The translations under genes and the position numbers were made by a program. From positions 49,309 through 89,787 of the forward strand of contig RQSC01000033.1 of assembly GCA_013416795.1 (NCBI GenBank): DNA of 40,479 nt. The letters run 5' to 3'. The notes beneath the pieces are model-generated. The model was not told the origin of the DNA, did not search any database, and saw nothing but the letters and a program-made list of their open reading frames with translations. The stretch is from Prasinococcaceae sp. CCMP 1430 (lineage: Eukaryota; Prasinodermophyta; Palmophyllophyceae; Prasinococcales; Prasinococcaceae). Below are positions 9,634 through 17,830 of this stretch, one piece after another (position 1 is the first letter of the stretch; each line of letters begins with the position of its first letter).

Positions 9634-10413
9634 TCACACGACCATGCTGCGCTGCTTGAGCGGTGGACGCCCGAGGTCGTCCGACTCGAGCGCCGAGGCG
9701 CTGGCGACCGTGTTGGGACGCGACATGGCCTCAGCGGCCGCCTCCGCGACAATGGCGGCGGAGCGTGCGGCCAGCTCCGCCTCCTCGGCGCTGCGCGCCG
9801 CGCGCTGTGCCTCCTCGAAGGCCGCCGCCGCAAGCTCGTGCTTGCGGCCCGCCGCCTCGGTGAGCTGCACCGCGCGGCGCTTCGCCTTGCCGTTCAGCTC
9901 GAAGAGGTCGCCAAGCGGGAAGACTCCCTGCGCGTCGGGGGGTACGGCGCCAACAGCCGCAGCGCCGCGCCCGCGCTTCATCCCGACGGTGGCGGCGGCG
10001 GCATTGCCCGCCACCCCGATGCCGTTGGCCGCGGACGCAGCTGCGGCGGCCGCCGCCTTCGAGCGCGCGTTGGCCGCAGCCACACCGGGAAGCAGACTGT
10101 ACGAGGTGCCCGAACGCGCGATGGCGCCCTCCTCTACCATGCGCTTCAGGTGCTTGGCGAGTTGCGACTTGAAGGTCGAGGGCACCTCGTGCACAAGCAT
10201 GATCTCCTTGCCCATCGCGGCCGCGGTGAGCGGTGTGCCACGCAGGCTGAGCGCGGCGACGATCGCGCGGTCGTACTTGCGCGGAATGGCCGTGCGTACG
10301 ACGGTGGCGGCACCCCCCGCGCGCTCGCCTCCGTTCGCCGCGTCGCCCTTGCTGCCCGCACCACCACGCCCCCGCGCGCGCGCGCGCGCCGCCGTGCCGC
10401 GACCGCGCCCCCG
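9634..10413 (-). CDS. H15 (linker-histone globular) domain protein, 5' part broken by assembly gap
   Basis: The open frame runs from the N at 10414 to the stop at 9634. It starts with an Arg/Gly-rich AT-hook-like stretch ([17 protein letters not shown]), then an H15 winged-helix domain: [58 protein letters not shown]. An Ala-rich linker and a predicted Ala/Glu coiled coil follow (about codons 170-230 of the fragment). H15 domains bind linker or nucleosomal DNA in histone H1, HMGA-like proteins and plant TRB telomere proteins. No Myb domain is visible in the preserved part. The N-terminus is missing at the single-N join; the open frame at 10987-10562 may be its 5' portion. Confidence 0.7.
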   Translation of the reverse strand, partial: RGRGRGTAARARARGRGGAGSKGDAANGGERAGGAATVVRTAIPRKYDRAIVAALSLRGTPLTAAAMGKEIMLVHEVPSTFKSQLAKHLKRMVEEGAIARSGTSYSLLPGVAAANARSKAAAAAAASAANGIGVAGNAAAATVGMKRGRGAAAVGAVPPDAQGVFPLGDLFELNGKAKRRAVQLTEAAGRKHELAAAAFEEAQRAARSAEEAELAARSAAIVAEAAAEAMSRPNTVASASALESDDLGRPPLKQRSMVV

Positions 10414-10414
10414 N
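10414..10414. other. Single-N assembly join
   Basis: A lone N interrupts the H15 gene. The bases to its right (TAGGGT, then TTTACCCTAAAC at 10428-10439) do not continue the reading frame convincingly. This looks like a gap placeholder, so distance and adjacency across it are unreliable. Confidence 0.7.
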
Positions 10415-10561
10415 TAGGGTCTTGGTCTTTACCCTAAACACCACACCACACGAACCCAATCCTATCGCGCGGCACCGTGGAGGCTGCAGACCTGCGCTCC
10501 TGCGCGCGCATGCCCGGGGGCCGGGGTCGCGGCACGCGAGCAGGCGACCGCCCGAGCGCGC

Positions 10562-10987
10562 GCGCGTGGCGCCCTTCGCCTTGGCCGACGGCGGCGGCAC
10601 GGTGATAACCGCCGGCGCGCCCACGAGGCCGCCATCCACCAGGTCGGGCATCTCCAGAACCTGCAGCATGTCCGACGCGTCCGAAAAGCCCAGGACGCCT
10701 TCGAGCCCCATCGGCACGGGACCGAGCGGATCGGCCATGGAGAAGCGCATCTGCCCGAGCAGCGGCGCATCGGCGGTCGCTGCTTGCAGCGCGGCGGCCG
10801 CGGGCGACAGCGACACCGCGGGCGGCATCGCGCCAGGAAGTGGGCCGTCCGCCTGCGCCTGCTTCTTAGCCTGCAGCCGGGCGCTCTCCTCGGCCTCGTG
10901 CGCCGCCTGCTGCCGCGCCGCCGCCTCCTCGATGCGCCTGCTGCTGCTCCTCCGCGCGGCCACCGTGCTCATGCGACCGCCGCCCAT
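10562..10987 (-). CDS. Probable N-terminal coding fragment (same H15 gene?)
   Basis: Reading minus from ATG 10987 (or ATG 10972): MSTVAARRSSSRRIEEAAAR begins a charged, probably coiled-coil segment, followed by LLGQMRFSMADPLGPVPMGL, GFSDASDMLQVLEMPDLVDG and PPPSAKAKGATRAR. These look like real, non-repetitive coding sequence. It lies between the two Ns, so it could be the 5' part of the H15 protein or a separate gene; the 3' limit is approximate. No domain is recognised. Confidence 0.4.
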
Positions 10988-11058
10988 CCGAGGCCGGCGG
11001 CCGGCGCCGGCGCGTGGGTCCGGCGGGGGGAGCGCCGGCGCCCCTCCCGCCCGCTCCT

Positions 11059-11081
11059 CCCCCCCCCCCCCCCCCCCCCCN
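11059..11081. repeat. Poly-C run ending in a single-N assembly join
   Basis: About 22 C followed by N at 11081. The homopolymer probably stopped the assembly, and the sequence to its right may not be the true neighbour. Confidence 0.8.
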
Positions 11082-11289
11082 TCGACCGTGCGCGCTGCTG
11101 ACGACAATTATGCGCCAATCATGCGCTCTTGAGTACAGTATACTATCAATTTTTCGCACGCAGCCTTGTGGCGGACGCCCAGCGCTGCGTGGGACGCGTG
11201 GGTCGGGCGTGTTGCCCACGCGCACGAGCACGTGCAAGCGCGTGCGCGCGCGCGTGCTGATGCGGCGCGTGTGCGGAAGCGGCGCGCGG

Positions 11290-11556
11290 TTACACGCGCT
11301 GCACGGCCGCGAGCGCGGCGCCGCGCCCGGCCTTGAAGCCGCTGGCGAAGGCGCCGTTCTTGAGCGCCTGCAGCCGCCACTCGGCGCGCGCCGCCAGCTC
11401 GGCCGCGGCGCGCGCGTCCAGCCCCGCCTCGGCCGCCAGCGACTCGACGAACGAGAGCACGTCCGACAAGTCGGCCGCCGTCGAGCGCTCCGCGCCGCCC
11501 TTGGAGGCCTGCGAGTCCTTCTTGCCCTTCTTGGCGCGCGCGCCCGGCGGGGGCGG
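11290..11556 (-). CDS. 3' terminal exon of an unidentified protein
   Basis: Open in one minus frame with coding-like composition: a Lys-rich start (GARAKKGKKDSQASKGG), then an amphipathic helical region (DLSDVLSFVESLAAEAGL, ELAARAEWRLQALKNGAFAS) and a TAA stop at 11290-11292. No ATG exists upstream in this frame before a stop, but three CAG acceptors (best at 11557-11561) precede it, so it reads as a last exon. Upstream exons should lie to the right but none was identified before 12.6 kb. The domain is unknown. Confidence 0.4.
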   Translation of the reverse strand, partial: PPPPGARAKKGKKDSQASKGGAERSTAADLSDVLSFVESLAAEAGLDARAAAELAARAEWRLQALKNGAFASGFKAGRGAALAAVQRV

Positions 11557-12593
11557 CTGACGGCGGCTGCCGGCGGCTGCCGGCGATGCAGAGCGGAACC
11601 CATCAACCTACCCCATTTGTGGAATCCACTCGAGACGAAGTACAATTCAATATCACATCACAAAGTGGAATCCACGGAGGTCAGAGCGCGAGTCAGGGGC
11701 GCATCCAATATCTCGCACCCGCCGCCGCGCCCGCGCGCAGCGCGCGCGCGCGCGGCGCCGGCCCGCGCCTGCGTTCTCATGCGTTTCGCGGAGGGGCGTT
11801 TCGGCGGCGCGCGAACGCGCTCAATTGCGACGTCGAATGAACTGAACGACGGAAATGACGCGCGCGCGGCCGCGCGCGCCGGAAGATGCGCGGGGGGGCG
11901 GGTGTTGGTCGGTTGGTTGGCGCTGCCCGACCGGGCGCCGATGCGCAGTTTTTTATTCTTTTTTATTCTTTTTTTCCTTCCCGGCGGTTGCGAATGGGAC
12001 GCGCTCCTCCGTCCTTTTCGCCCCGCCGTCGGCCGGGCGCGCGCGCGCTCGCGCCGCGGGCGTTTTTTTTTTTTTTTTTTTTTTCGGCGTTCGCGTTCGC
12101 GTTCGCCTCGCGCCTGCCGCGGTTGGCTGGTCGGTCGGGCCGCGGCCGGTTCGTTTGCGGGGGTGCGGGAGCCGTAGCGGTCGCGGTCGTCGCTCGCCAG
12201 GAGCGCGCGAAGACCCAATGCGTTTTTGTTCGTGCGCGCGCGTGTTTTTTTTAAATGGCTCTGGCACATGCGTCTATTCGCCTGTCTGTGCGCGTCTGAT
12301 CGCCTGCGATCAGATCAGATCAGTCCGTGGCACCCCTCACGCATCACCAGTCATTCAGCGCTGCTCGGATCATTTCCATTTTCCCTGTGCCGAGTTTTTT
12401 TTTTTCCATCTCCCTCCGTCCGTCGATCGACAAAAAAAAACGAGTTTTCGCTTCGATCGGTCGGTCGGGCACGCGCGCGGGCACAACGAAAATCAAAATC
12501 AAAATCAAAAGAGGAACAAAAAAAAAGCCGCATGGCGGTTGATGGGGCGCAAAGGCGTCGTCGGATGGATGCGGGCGGCGGTGATGGTTGTGA
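11557..12593. other. Intergenic with simple repeats, no supported gene
   Basis: Includes a lower-GC segment (11590-11700) with two copies of GTGGAATCCAC (11619-11629 and 11665-11675), a 22-T run (12063-12084), GCGTTC triplication (about 12086-12105), ATCAG units near 12308-12325 and AAAATC units near 12488-12510. Unidentified 5' exons of the 11290 gene and the promoter of the 12594 gene should be here. Confidence 0.5.
12063..12105. repeat. T22 homopolymer plus GCGTTC tandem units
   Basis: A 22-base T run directly followed by three GCGTTC units. Simple sequence. Confidence 0.9.
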
Positions 12594-13181
12594 ATGGGCG
12601 CCTCTGCTCTGCCTCCCGCCTCTGCGGCGCGCCACAGCGCGCGCGCGCGCGCGGGGCGTGTGGGGCGTGTGGGGCGGGCGGAGGGCGGCGGCGAGGGCGG
12701 ACCGGGCGGCAGCGCCGGGGGGGGAGACGATGACGTGGCCGCGGGCCGCGACGCCGTCGACGACGCCTTCGCTGCGGAGCTGCGCAGGCGCGGCGTCGCG
12801 TCGAGCGACCCGAGCGCGCGGCGCGACTTCATCGAGCGCCCCACGGAGGAGGACCCCGCCGAGTACGACGAGCGGGTGAACGGCCAGCTGGAGCGCACGC
12901 GCGCGATGCAGTCGGAGGGGCTCGAGGGCCTTCCGGGGCGCGCCAAGGAGCTGCTCACGCTGGGCCTGTTCTCGTCGCTCAACCCGCAGCTCTTGCTCCT
13001 CGGCGCCATCCTCACCGCCGCGACCATCGCCCTGCAGCTCGGGCTGGGCCCGGAGTTCATCCACGGCGGAGACCCGGAGATTTACGACATCCCGGACGCG
13101 GAGGAGACGCTCAACAAGTACACCAACCCGTACACCCTCCTCAACGAGCCCACGGTCGACCCAATGGTCCCTCTGTCGTGA
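12594..13181 (+). CDS. Plastid-targeted single-pass membrane protein, function unknown
   Basis: Single exon, 195 residues. The N-terminus (MGASALPPASAARHSARARA) is Ala/Ser/Arg-rich without acids, as in plastid transit peptides. A soluble acidic domain follows (DDAFAAELRRRGVASSDPSA, FIERPTEEDPAEYDERVNGQ), then RAKELLTLGLFSSLNPQLLL leading into one transmembrane helix (LLLLGAILTAATIALQLGLG). A conserved-looking tail ends EETLNKYTNPYTLLNEPTVD. No catalytic motif is seen. The order presequence, soluble part, one helix, short tail suggests a thylakoid or envelope assembly/accessory factor, which is inference. It converges on the GCKR-like gene (207 bp). Confidence 0.7.
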   Translation: MGASALPPASAARHSARARAGRVGRVGRAEGGGEGGPGGSAGGGDDDVAAGRDAVDDAFAAELRRRGVASSDPSARRDFIERPTEEDPAEYDERVNGQLERTRAMQSEGLEGLPGRAKELLTLGLFSSLNPQLLLLGAILTAATIALQLGLGPEFIHGGDPEIYDIPDAEETLNKYTNPYTLLNEPTVDPMVPLS

Positions 13182-13388
13182 GCCTCCGGGCGCGCGAGCG
13201 AGTTGGCAGGTAGACCCTCCAACGGTGTGTTTGTAAGATTGCCTGTGTCATACCGCGAGCCGCGGGCGCGCCGCGGGCGCCCCACTCTGTCTGGCACGCC
13301 CGGGCGCGGGGCGCGGAGTCCAAAATTGTTTCGTAACGAGGGGAGGCTGCCTCGCAAGGTGGCGCGCACGGCGCGCGCGCCGCCTGCC

Positions 13389-15767
13389 TCACTTGGCGCC
13401 GCCCGTGTGCGCCGTGGCGACGGCCTCGCGCACGCTCGGATGGTCCTTGAGCATGCGCTCGGCCTCCTTCGGCGTGCCCACCACGCCGATGGCCAGCAGC
13501 GCGGCCGTGGGCACAACGCGCTCTTTCTTGACGGCGACAGAGATGTGCTCCTCGGCGGGCCGCGCCAGCAGCTCGGCGTCCGCGTGCCCCTCAAGCCCGT
13601 GAATGGCGCGCAACACTGCGTCCATGGCGAGATCCGTGTCGCACGCTGCGAGTTCCGACACGATGGCCGCCGCGCGGTGCAGCAGCTTGTCGTTGGACAC
13701 GCGGACGTCGATCATGCGATTGCCGTACACCTTGCCTATCAGCACGTGGGCGCCCGTGCTCACGACGTTGAGCGCCATCTTGAGCGCAACCTCCGCGAGC
13801 GAATCCACGCCCGGCAGCAGCGGCGCGGCAGCTGTGGAAGGCAGCGTGAGCGGGAGCACCAACTCGGCGGCCGCGCAAACGCCGGCAAGCGCCTCTGCCA
13901 CGAGCGGTGGCGTGACGACTTCGTCGTCGTCGTGCTGCGGGTCGCTAGCGCTGTCCGATGCCACGCACAGCATGCGGTCGTGCTGCGCCACCTCGGGCGT
14001 CACGACCGCCATTTTGAACTTTTGCTTTGCCTTGGCAGCCAACACCGCCTGCGAGCGAGCGCACGCGCAGGGCATTCAATGGCACGCGCGTCAGACACTG
14101 GAGCAAGAGATGAGCGAGATCGCTCACCCGCGCGCTCGCGCGTCACGAACCTTGAGCACGCCGGGTGCCACGTCGTCACTCGCAGGTAGGCGGCCGTTGC
14201 CGCCGCCAAGCACGACCAGGAGGTCGTCCTTGCCAAGCTTGGCAAGCCCGCTTGCGGCGACGACGAACGCCTCTGCCGCTACAACTGGCAGCGGCGACAG
14301 GGAGGCGGTGCGCGCGACCTCCAGACGGGGCTGCGCTCCTGGCTCCGCATCATCGTCCGTCGCCGCCCGACCGCCCACTTTCCCTGCGTCCCCCGCTGCC
14401 TCAGCCGCAGCGCTCGCGCTGGCGCCGTCGCCGCCGCCGAGCGATGCGCGGCGCTGCGGCATGCAACCGTCGATATCGCCCGCGACGCGTTCGCTGCCGT
14501 CCTCACTGCTGCGACCATCGTCTGCGCTGGCGCGCCCGCCCGCGCGCGCTGGCCGCCTGTGCGTGGCCGGGTGCCTGCGGATGGCGTCCCAGCCTCCGTC
14601 GAAGCTCGCGCGGAAGTCGCGCTCGTCCGCGCCGAAGGTGGGCACCTGCTCTGAAGCGTCGACCATTCCCACGAGCCCTGCACCGCCACCACCGAGGTAT
14701 ACCACGCTTCCACCGCCCGCACGTGCGGCGCCTGCGAGCGATACCAATTCTCCTAGCCGGTCTACATGCGAATACGCGGCAGCGGCGGCCCCATCGAAGG
14801 CAGCGAGGCACGCGCGCACGCCGCGCTCACAGGTGGCGAGCGCGGGCGTGGCATGCGCGCCAGCACCATCGCCACCTTCGCGTTCGCCGGGCGCGGAGCC
14901 CACCGGCGGCGAACCACAAAGCGGCGAGAACGCGGCCGCGCTGACTGCCGTGCCGAAGATGGCGTCAAGCAATATCTTCGTCGCCGTGCCGCCCTTGAGG
15001 CGCGTGGATCCCTGCACGGCTTCAGGGCCGACGACCGGCGTGAGCACGTGCGCGGGGGCCACCCTGCTACCCGCGGTCTCTGAGGCGCGCGCCTGCATCT
15101 CGAGGGCCAGGTCGTGGAAGCTGCGCCCCCACGTGGCAAGGCGCGCGCGTCGGGCGCGCTCGACCGGGTTGAAGCCGACGAGCACAGCCGCGTAGTTCGG
15201 CGCACGCAGCGCGTACTCGAGCTGCGCCCCCACGTATGTGGCTGACAGGCCACAGGTTATACCCACGTACAGCACGCGCCCGCCGCGCGTGCGCGCGAAC
15301 ACCGCCTTCTCGAGCGCCTGCAGGTCGGCGCGCGCGAGGGTGGCGTCGTCCTCGGCGAGCTCGCGCGCGCTGAAGAGCGCCTGCTCGCCGCCGGCGATCA
15401 GATAGTGGAAGCACGGAGCGAGGCGCGCACGCTCGAGCGCGCGATTGTAGGCGCGCGCGAGCGTCATTGCCAGCCGCCCAGACGTGCCAGCGCCTGCCAG
15501 CACCACGGCCGACTCCCGCCCCGAGCGCACCGCCTCAGCGGCGAGCTGCGCGACGCGCGCGGCCGCGGGCGCGCAGTCGGTGAGCGACGCGTGCTCGGCG
15601 TGGCCGCGGAAGAGCGCCGCGTCGTTTGCACGCATGCAGCGCACGATGCCCGCTGCGCCCACCGAGTCCAGGTTTGACGTCAGCGGGCTCGGCAGCTCCG
15701 TGAACGGACGCAGCACGTCCGCCGCGGCAGCCGCTGCCGCCGTCGCCGCGGCCTTCTCCACCGCCAT
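13389..15767 (-). CDS. Glucokinase regulatory protein-like, two SIS domains (MurQ/GCKR family)
   Basis: Two exons, 15767-14151 and 14048-13389, with a 102-nt GT-AG intron in phase 0; 758 residues. The start chosen is MAVEKAAATAAAAAAADVLR; earlier in-frame codons look like UTR. SIS domain 1 has VVLAGAGTSGRLAM, then LIAGGEQALFSARELAEDDA, GITCGLSATYVGAQLEYALR and VGPEAVQGSTRLKGGTATKI. A low-complexity Ser/Gly/Ala insert (about residues 385-465) separates it from SIS domain 2 and the family tail (VALKMALNVVSTGAHVLIGK, VYGNRMIDVRVSNDKLLHRA). The C-terminal helical end (VVPTAALLAIGVVGTPKEAE...KDHPSVREAVATA) is the extra lid region of GCKR, absent from ~300-residue bacterial MurQ etherases. GCKR senses fructose phosphates and inhibits glucokinase in animals; the algal role is unknown. 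Sugar-phosphate binding is likely, and etherase activity cannot be excluded. Confidence 0.85.
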
Positions 15768-16459
15768 GACCGCGCGCGAGCGCGCGGGCGGCCGCCCGCG
15801 CGCTGTGGCACGCGGCACGCGCGTCGCCGCGCGTCGCCGCGCGAGGCTCGGGTCCGCGCCTGGGCCAAAAAGATCTCGCGCCGCGCCGCGCCGCGCGAGC
15901 GAGCGCGCCGTACATTCAGTCGGAGCAAACACAAGCGAGAGGGGCCAAATATCCGACTGAGTCATTCGAGGTCCGCCCGGTGCCTGTCGCCGCGGAGAGC
16001 GAAAGCGCTCGTCAAAGCCAAAGCGCTTTTGATCGACGGTCACTCGGACAGGGTCCTCTCTCCGTCGGTTGCAGGAGAGGAGACTTGTTTCGTTCCTTCT
16101 CCCGCCATCCCATCCAACCTGCGGGCGGGGCGGGTGGAGCTCGGTCGGGCCCGGCCCGCGGGCGCCGCACGCGCTGGCCCGCCCCAACCGGTTGCAACCC
16201 CAACCCACCCAAACCCTAACCTAAACCCCAAACACGCTGTAACCCTAACGGCGCCCCACGGCCGCGGCCACACCCAGCCACCAGCACGCCGCGGTTTTTT
16301 TTTTGCTTATTTATTTATTTATTTATTTTTACGCCGTGGGTCGCGCCCATCGTGTTGTGTGGGCCGGGCGAGCGCTGTCGGCCGCCGCCGCCGCAGGAAA
16401 GATGAAGATTCTCGGGCGGCGGCGGCGGCGGACGGCCACGTGCGGCTGCTCCATCGTTC
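15768..16459. other. Divergent promoter, GCKR-like / SET-MYND
   Basis: Contains telo-box-like repeats (16211-16249), a CAAATATCC AT-richer patch near the GCKR side (about 15945) and an ATTT-type repeat with T run (16294-16330). No gene is supported. Confidence 0.6.
16211..16249 (+). promoter_or_regulatory. Cluster of telo-box-like motifs (AAACCCTAAC, AACCCTAAC)
   Basis: AAACCCTAACCTAAACCCC at 16211-16229 and AACCCTAAC at 16241-16249, midway between divergent genes. It is the richest such cluster in the window. Confidence 0.5.
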
Positions 16460-17656
16460 ATGGAGGCGCCGCTCGCGCTCGCGACGCTGCTCGGTGGCTA
16501 CCCGGTTAAAAGCGTGGACGTCGCGGGCGCTGGCCGCTCGCTCGTGGCGGGGCGCGATCTGAGGCGGGGAGAAGTCGTTCTGGTGTCCCGCGCGGCGGGC
16601 GTGTCGCTGCGGGGCCCGAGGCGGGCGCATTGGTGCGCGCACTGCCTCGGCTGCTGCGGCAGCGAGAAGCTCCGGCTCGCGTGCGGCGGCTGTGGCGCTC
16701 GCTTTTGCAGCGCGGCCTGCGCGAGGGCAGCTGGAGTGCGCGGGGGGTCACACTGGCGAGGCGCTTGCGAGGCCAGGCAAGCAGCAGCCGCCGCCGCACC
16801 GCCGGGCGCGGGTGACACGCTCGCGGCGTTGCTCGTCGACCTGCTCGCGCGTCGCATGCGCGAGCTCGAGCCGGACGAGGTCGAAGACAGCGACGCGAGC
16901 GACAGCAGCAGCTCGGAGGGCGAGTCCGAGGGTGCGGGGGCAACTGGCGCGGATGGATGCGACAGCCAGGGTTTCGACGCACTCGCGCTGGCTGCGCCGC
17001 TCCCGAGCTCTCGCCACGTCGCCGACCTCGTCGTCCCCCCCACCGCCGACGCGGCCGATTTTGGCCAGGCAGAGCGCTTCGAAGTGGCGACGCATGTGGC
17101 GGCAACTACCGTGTGCGCACTACGCGACGCGGGAGGAGGTGCGGCTGCACTGCTGTCCGGCGGCGTCGACGCCCCCTCCGCGGCAGTACTGCTGCGTGGC
17201 GAGCTCTGCAACGCCTTCGGGCTGTGGGAACCGCGCCTGCCGTCCGAGTTCGAGGCCGACACCGCGGGGAAGGGGGTCTTCCCAGCGGCTGCGCTGCTCA
17301 ATCACAGCTGCGAGCCCAACACCTACCACGACGTGGTGCGCGCGCCCTTCGGCGGCGCCCTCGTCGTGCGCGCACTAGTCGATGTCGGGGCCGGGGAGCC
17401 GCTCACGCACGCCTACGGAGCGCTTCGCAGCGCGCGTGCGTCGGCCAGGCGACGCGCGCTCCGGCCGTGGTGCTTTTCCTGCAGCTGCGCGCGGTGCGAG
17501 CGCGATGACCCACGCGCGGACGCGCCCATGCTGGCCGCGCGCGTGTGCGTGTGCGGCAACGCGTGCCCGCAGCAGGCCAGCGCGGCGACGGACAAAGATG
17601 GCGGTGGCAATGGGGTGTGCGCGTGCGATCTCACCAACGCGTTGCCCATGGAGTAG
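16460..17656 (+). CDS. SET and MYND domain protein lysine methyltransferase (SMYD-like)
   Basis: Single exon, 398 residues. After an N-terminal SET part (GRSLVAGRDLRRGEVVLVSR) comes a full MYND zinc finger: Cys59, Cys62, Cys75, Cys78, Cys83, Cys87, His98 and Cys103. An acidic Ser/Glu linker follows (DSDASDSSSSEGESEGAG). The SET core resumes with GVFPAAALLNHSCEPN near residue 281, the NHSCxPN cofactor/pseudoknot motif, and a post-SET cysteine cluster (WCFSCSCARCERDDP, plus CVCGNAC and a late CAC). This split-SET/MYND layout is characteristic of SMYD enzymes, which methylate lysines of histones and other proteins. The usual Tyr near GEPLTHAYG is present. The substrate is unknown. It converges on the LRRCC1-like gene (174 bp). 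Confidence 0.88.
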   Translation: MEAPLALATLLGGYPVKSVDVAGAGRSLVAGRDLRRGEVVLVSRAAGVSLRGPRRAHWCAHCLGCCGSEKLRLACGGCGARFCSAACARAAGVRGGSHWRGACEARQAAAAAAPPGAGDTLAALLVDLLARRMRELEPDEVEDSDASDSSSSEGESEGAGATGADGCDSQGFDALALAAPLPSSRHVADLVVPPTADAADFGQAERFEVATHVAATTVCALRDAGGGAAALLSGGVDAPSAAVLLRGELCNAFGLWEPRLPSEFEADTAGKGVFPAAALLNHSCEPNTYHDVVRAPFGGALVVRALVDVGAGEPLTHAYGALRSARASARRRALRPWCFSCSCARCERDDPRADAPMLAARVCVCGNACPQQASAATDKDGGGNGVCACDLTNALPME

Positions 17657-17830
17657 TGGGCGCGCGCGCAGGCGCGCTCACCCTCGCTCGTGCGCCCGTG
17701 CATAGGCTCAACTGTGGCTTGTACAGGTACAGGTTGTACTGTATTGTATGAATTATTTTTGCGATCGCGTGGGTTTCGGTGATAGACGGAGTAGACCGCA
17801 CGTGCAGTGCGCCCCGGCGCCAAGGGCGTC

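Noticed and set aside
9387-9637. Periodic MDGW / HPSI peptide frames
   Set aside because: Translations of the (ATCC)n microsatellite, not proteins.
10415-10439. TAGGGT...ACCCTAAAC next to the N as a telomere end
   Set aside because: Only single motif units are present, not a tandem telomere array, so a chromosome end is not supported.
13603-15195. 530-codon plus-strand open frame
   Set aside because: Antisense to the GCKR-like gene, whose SIS motifs are unmistakable on the minus strand.
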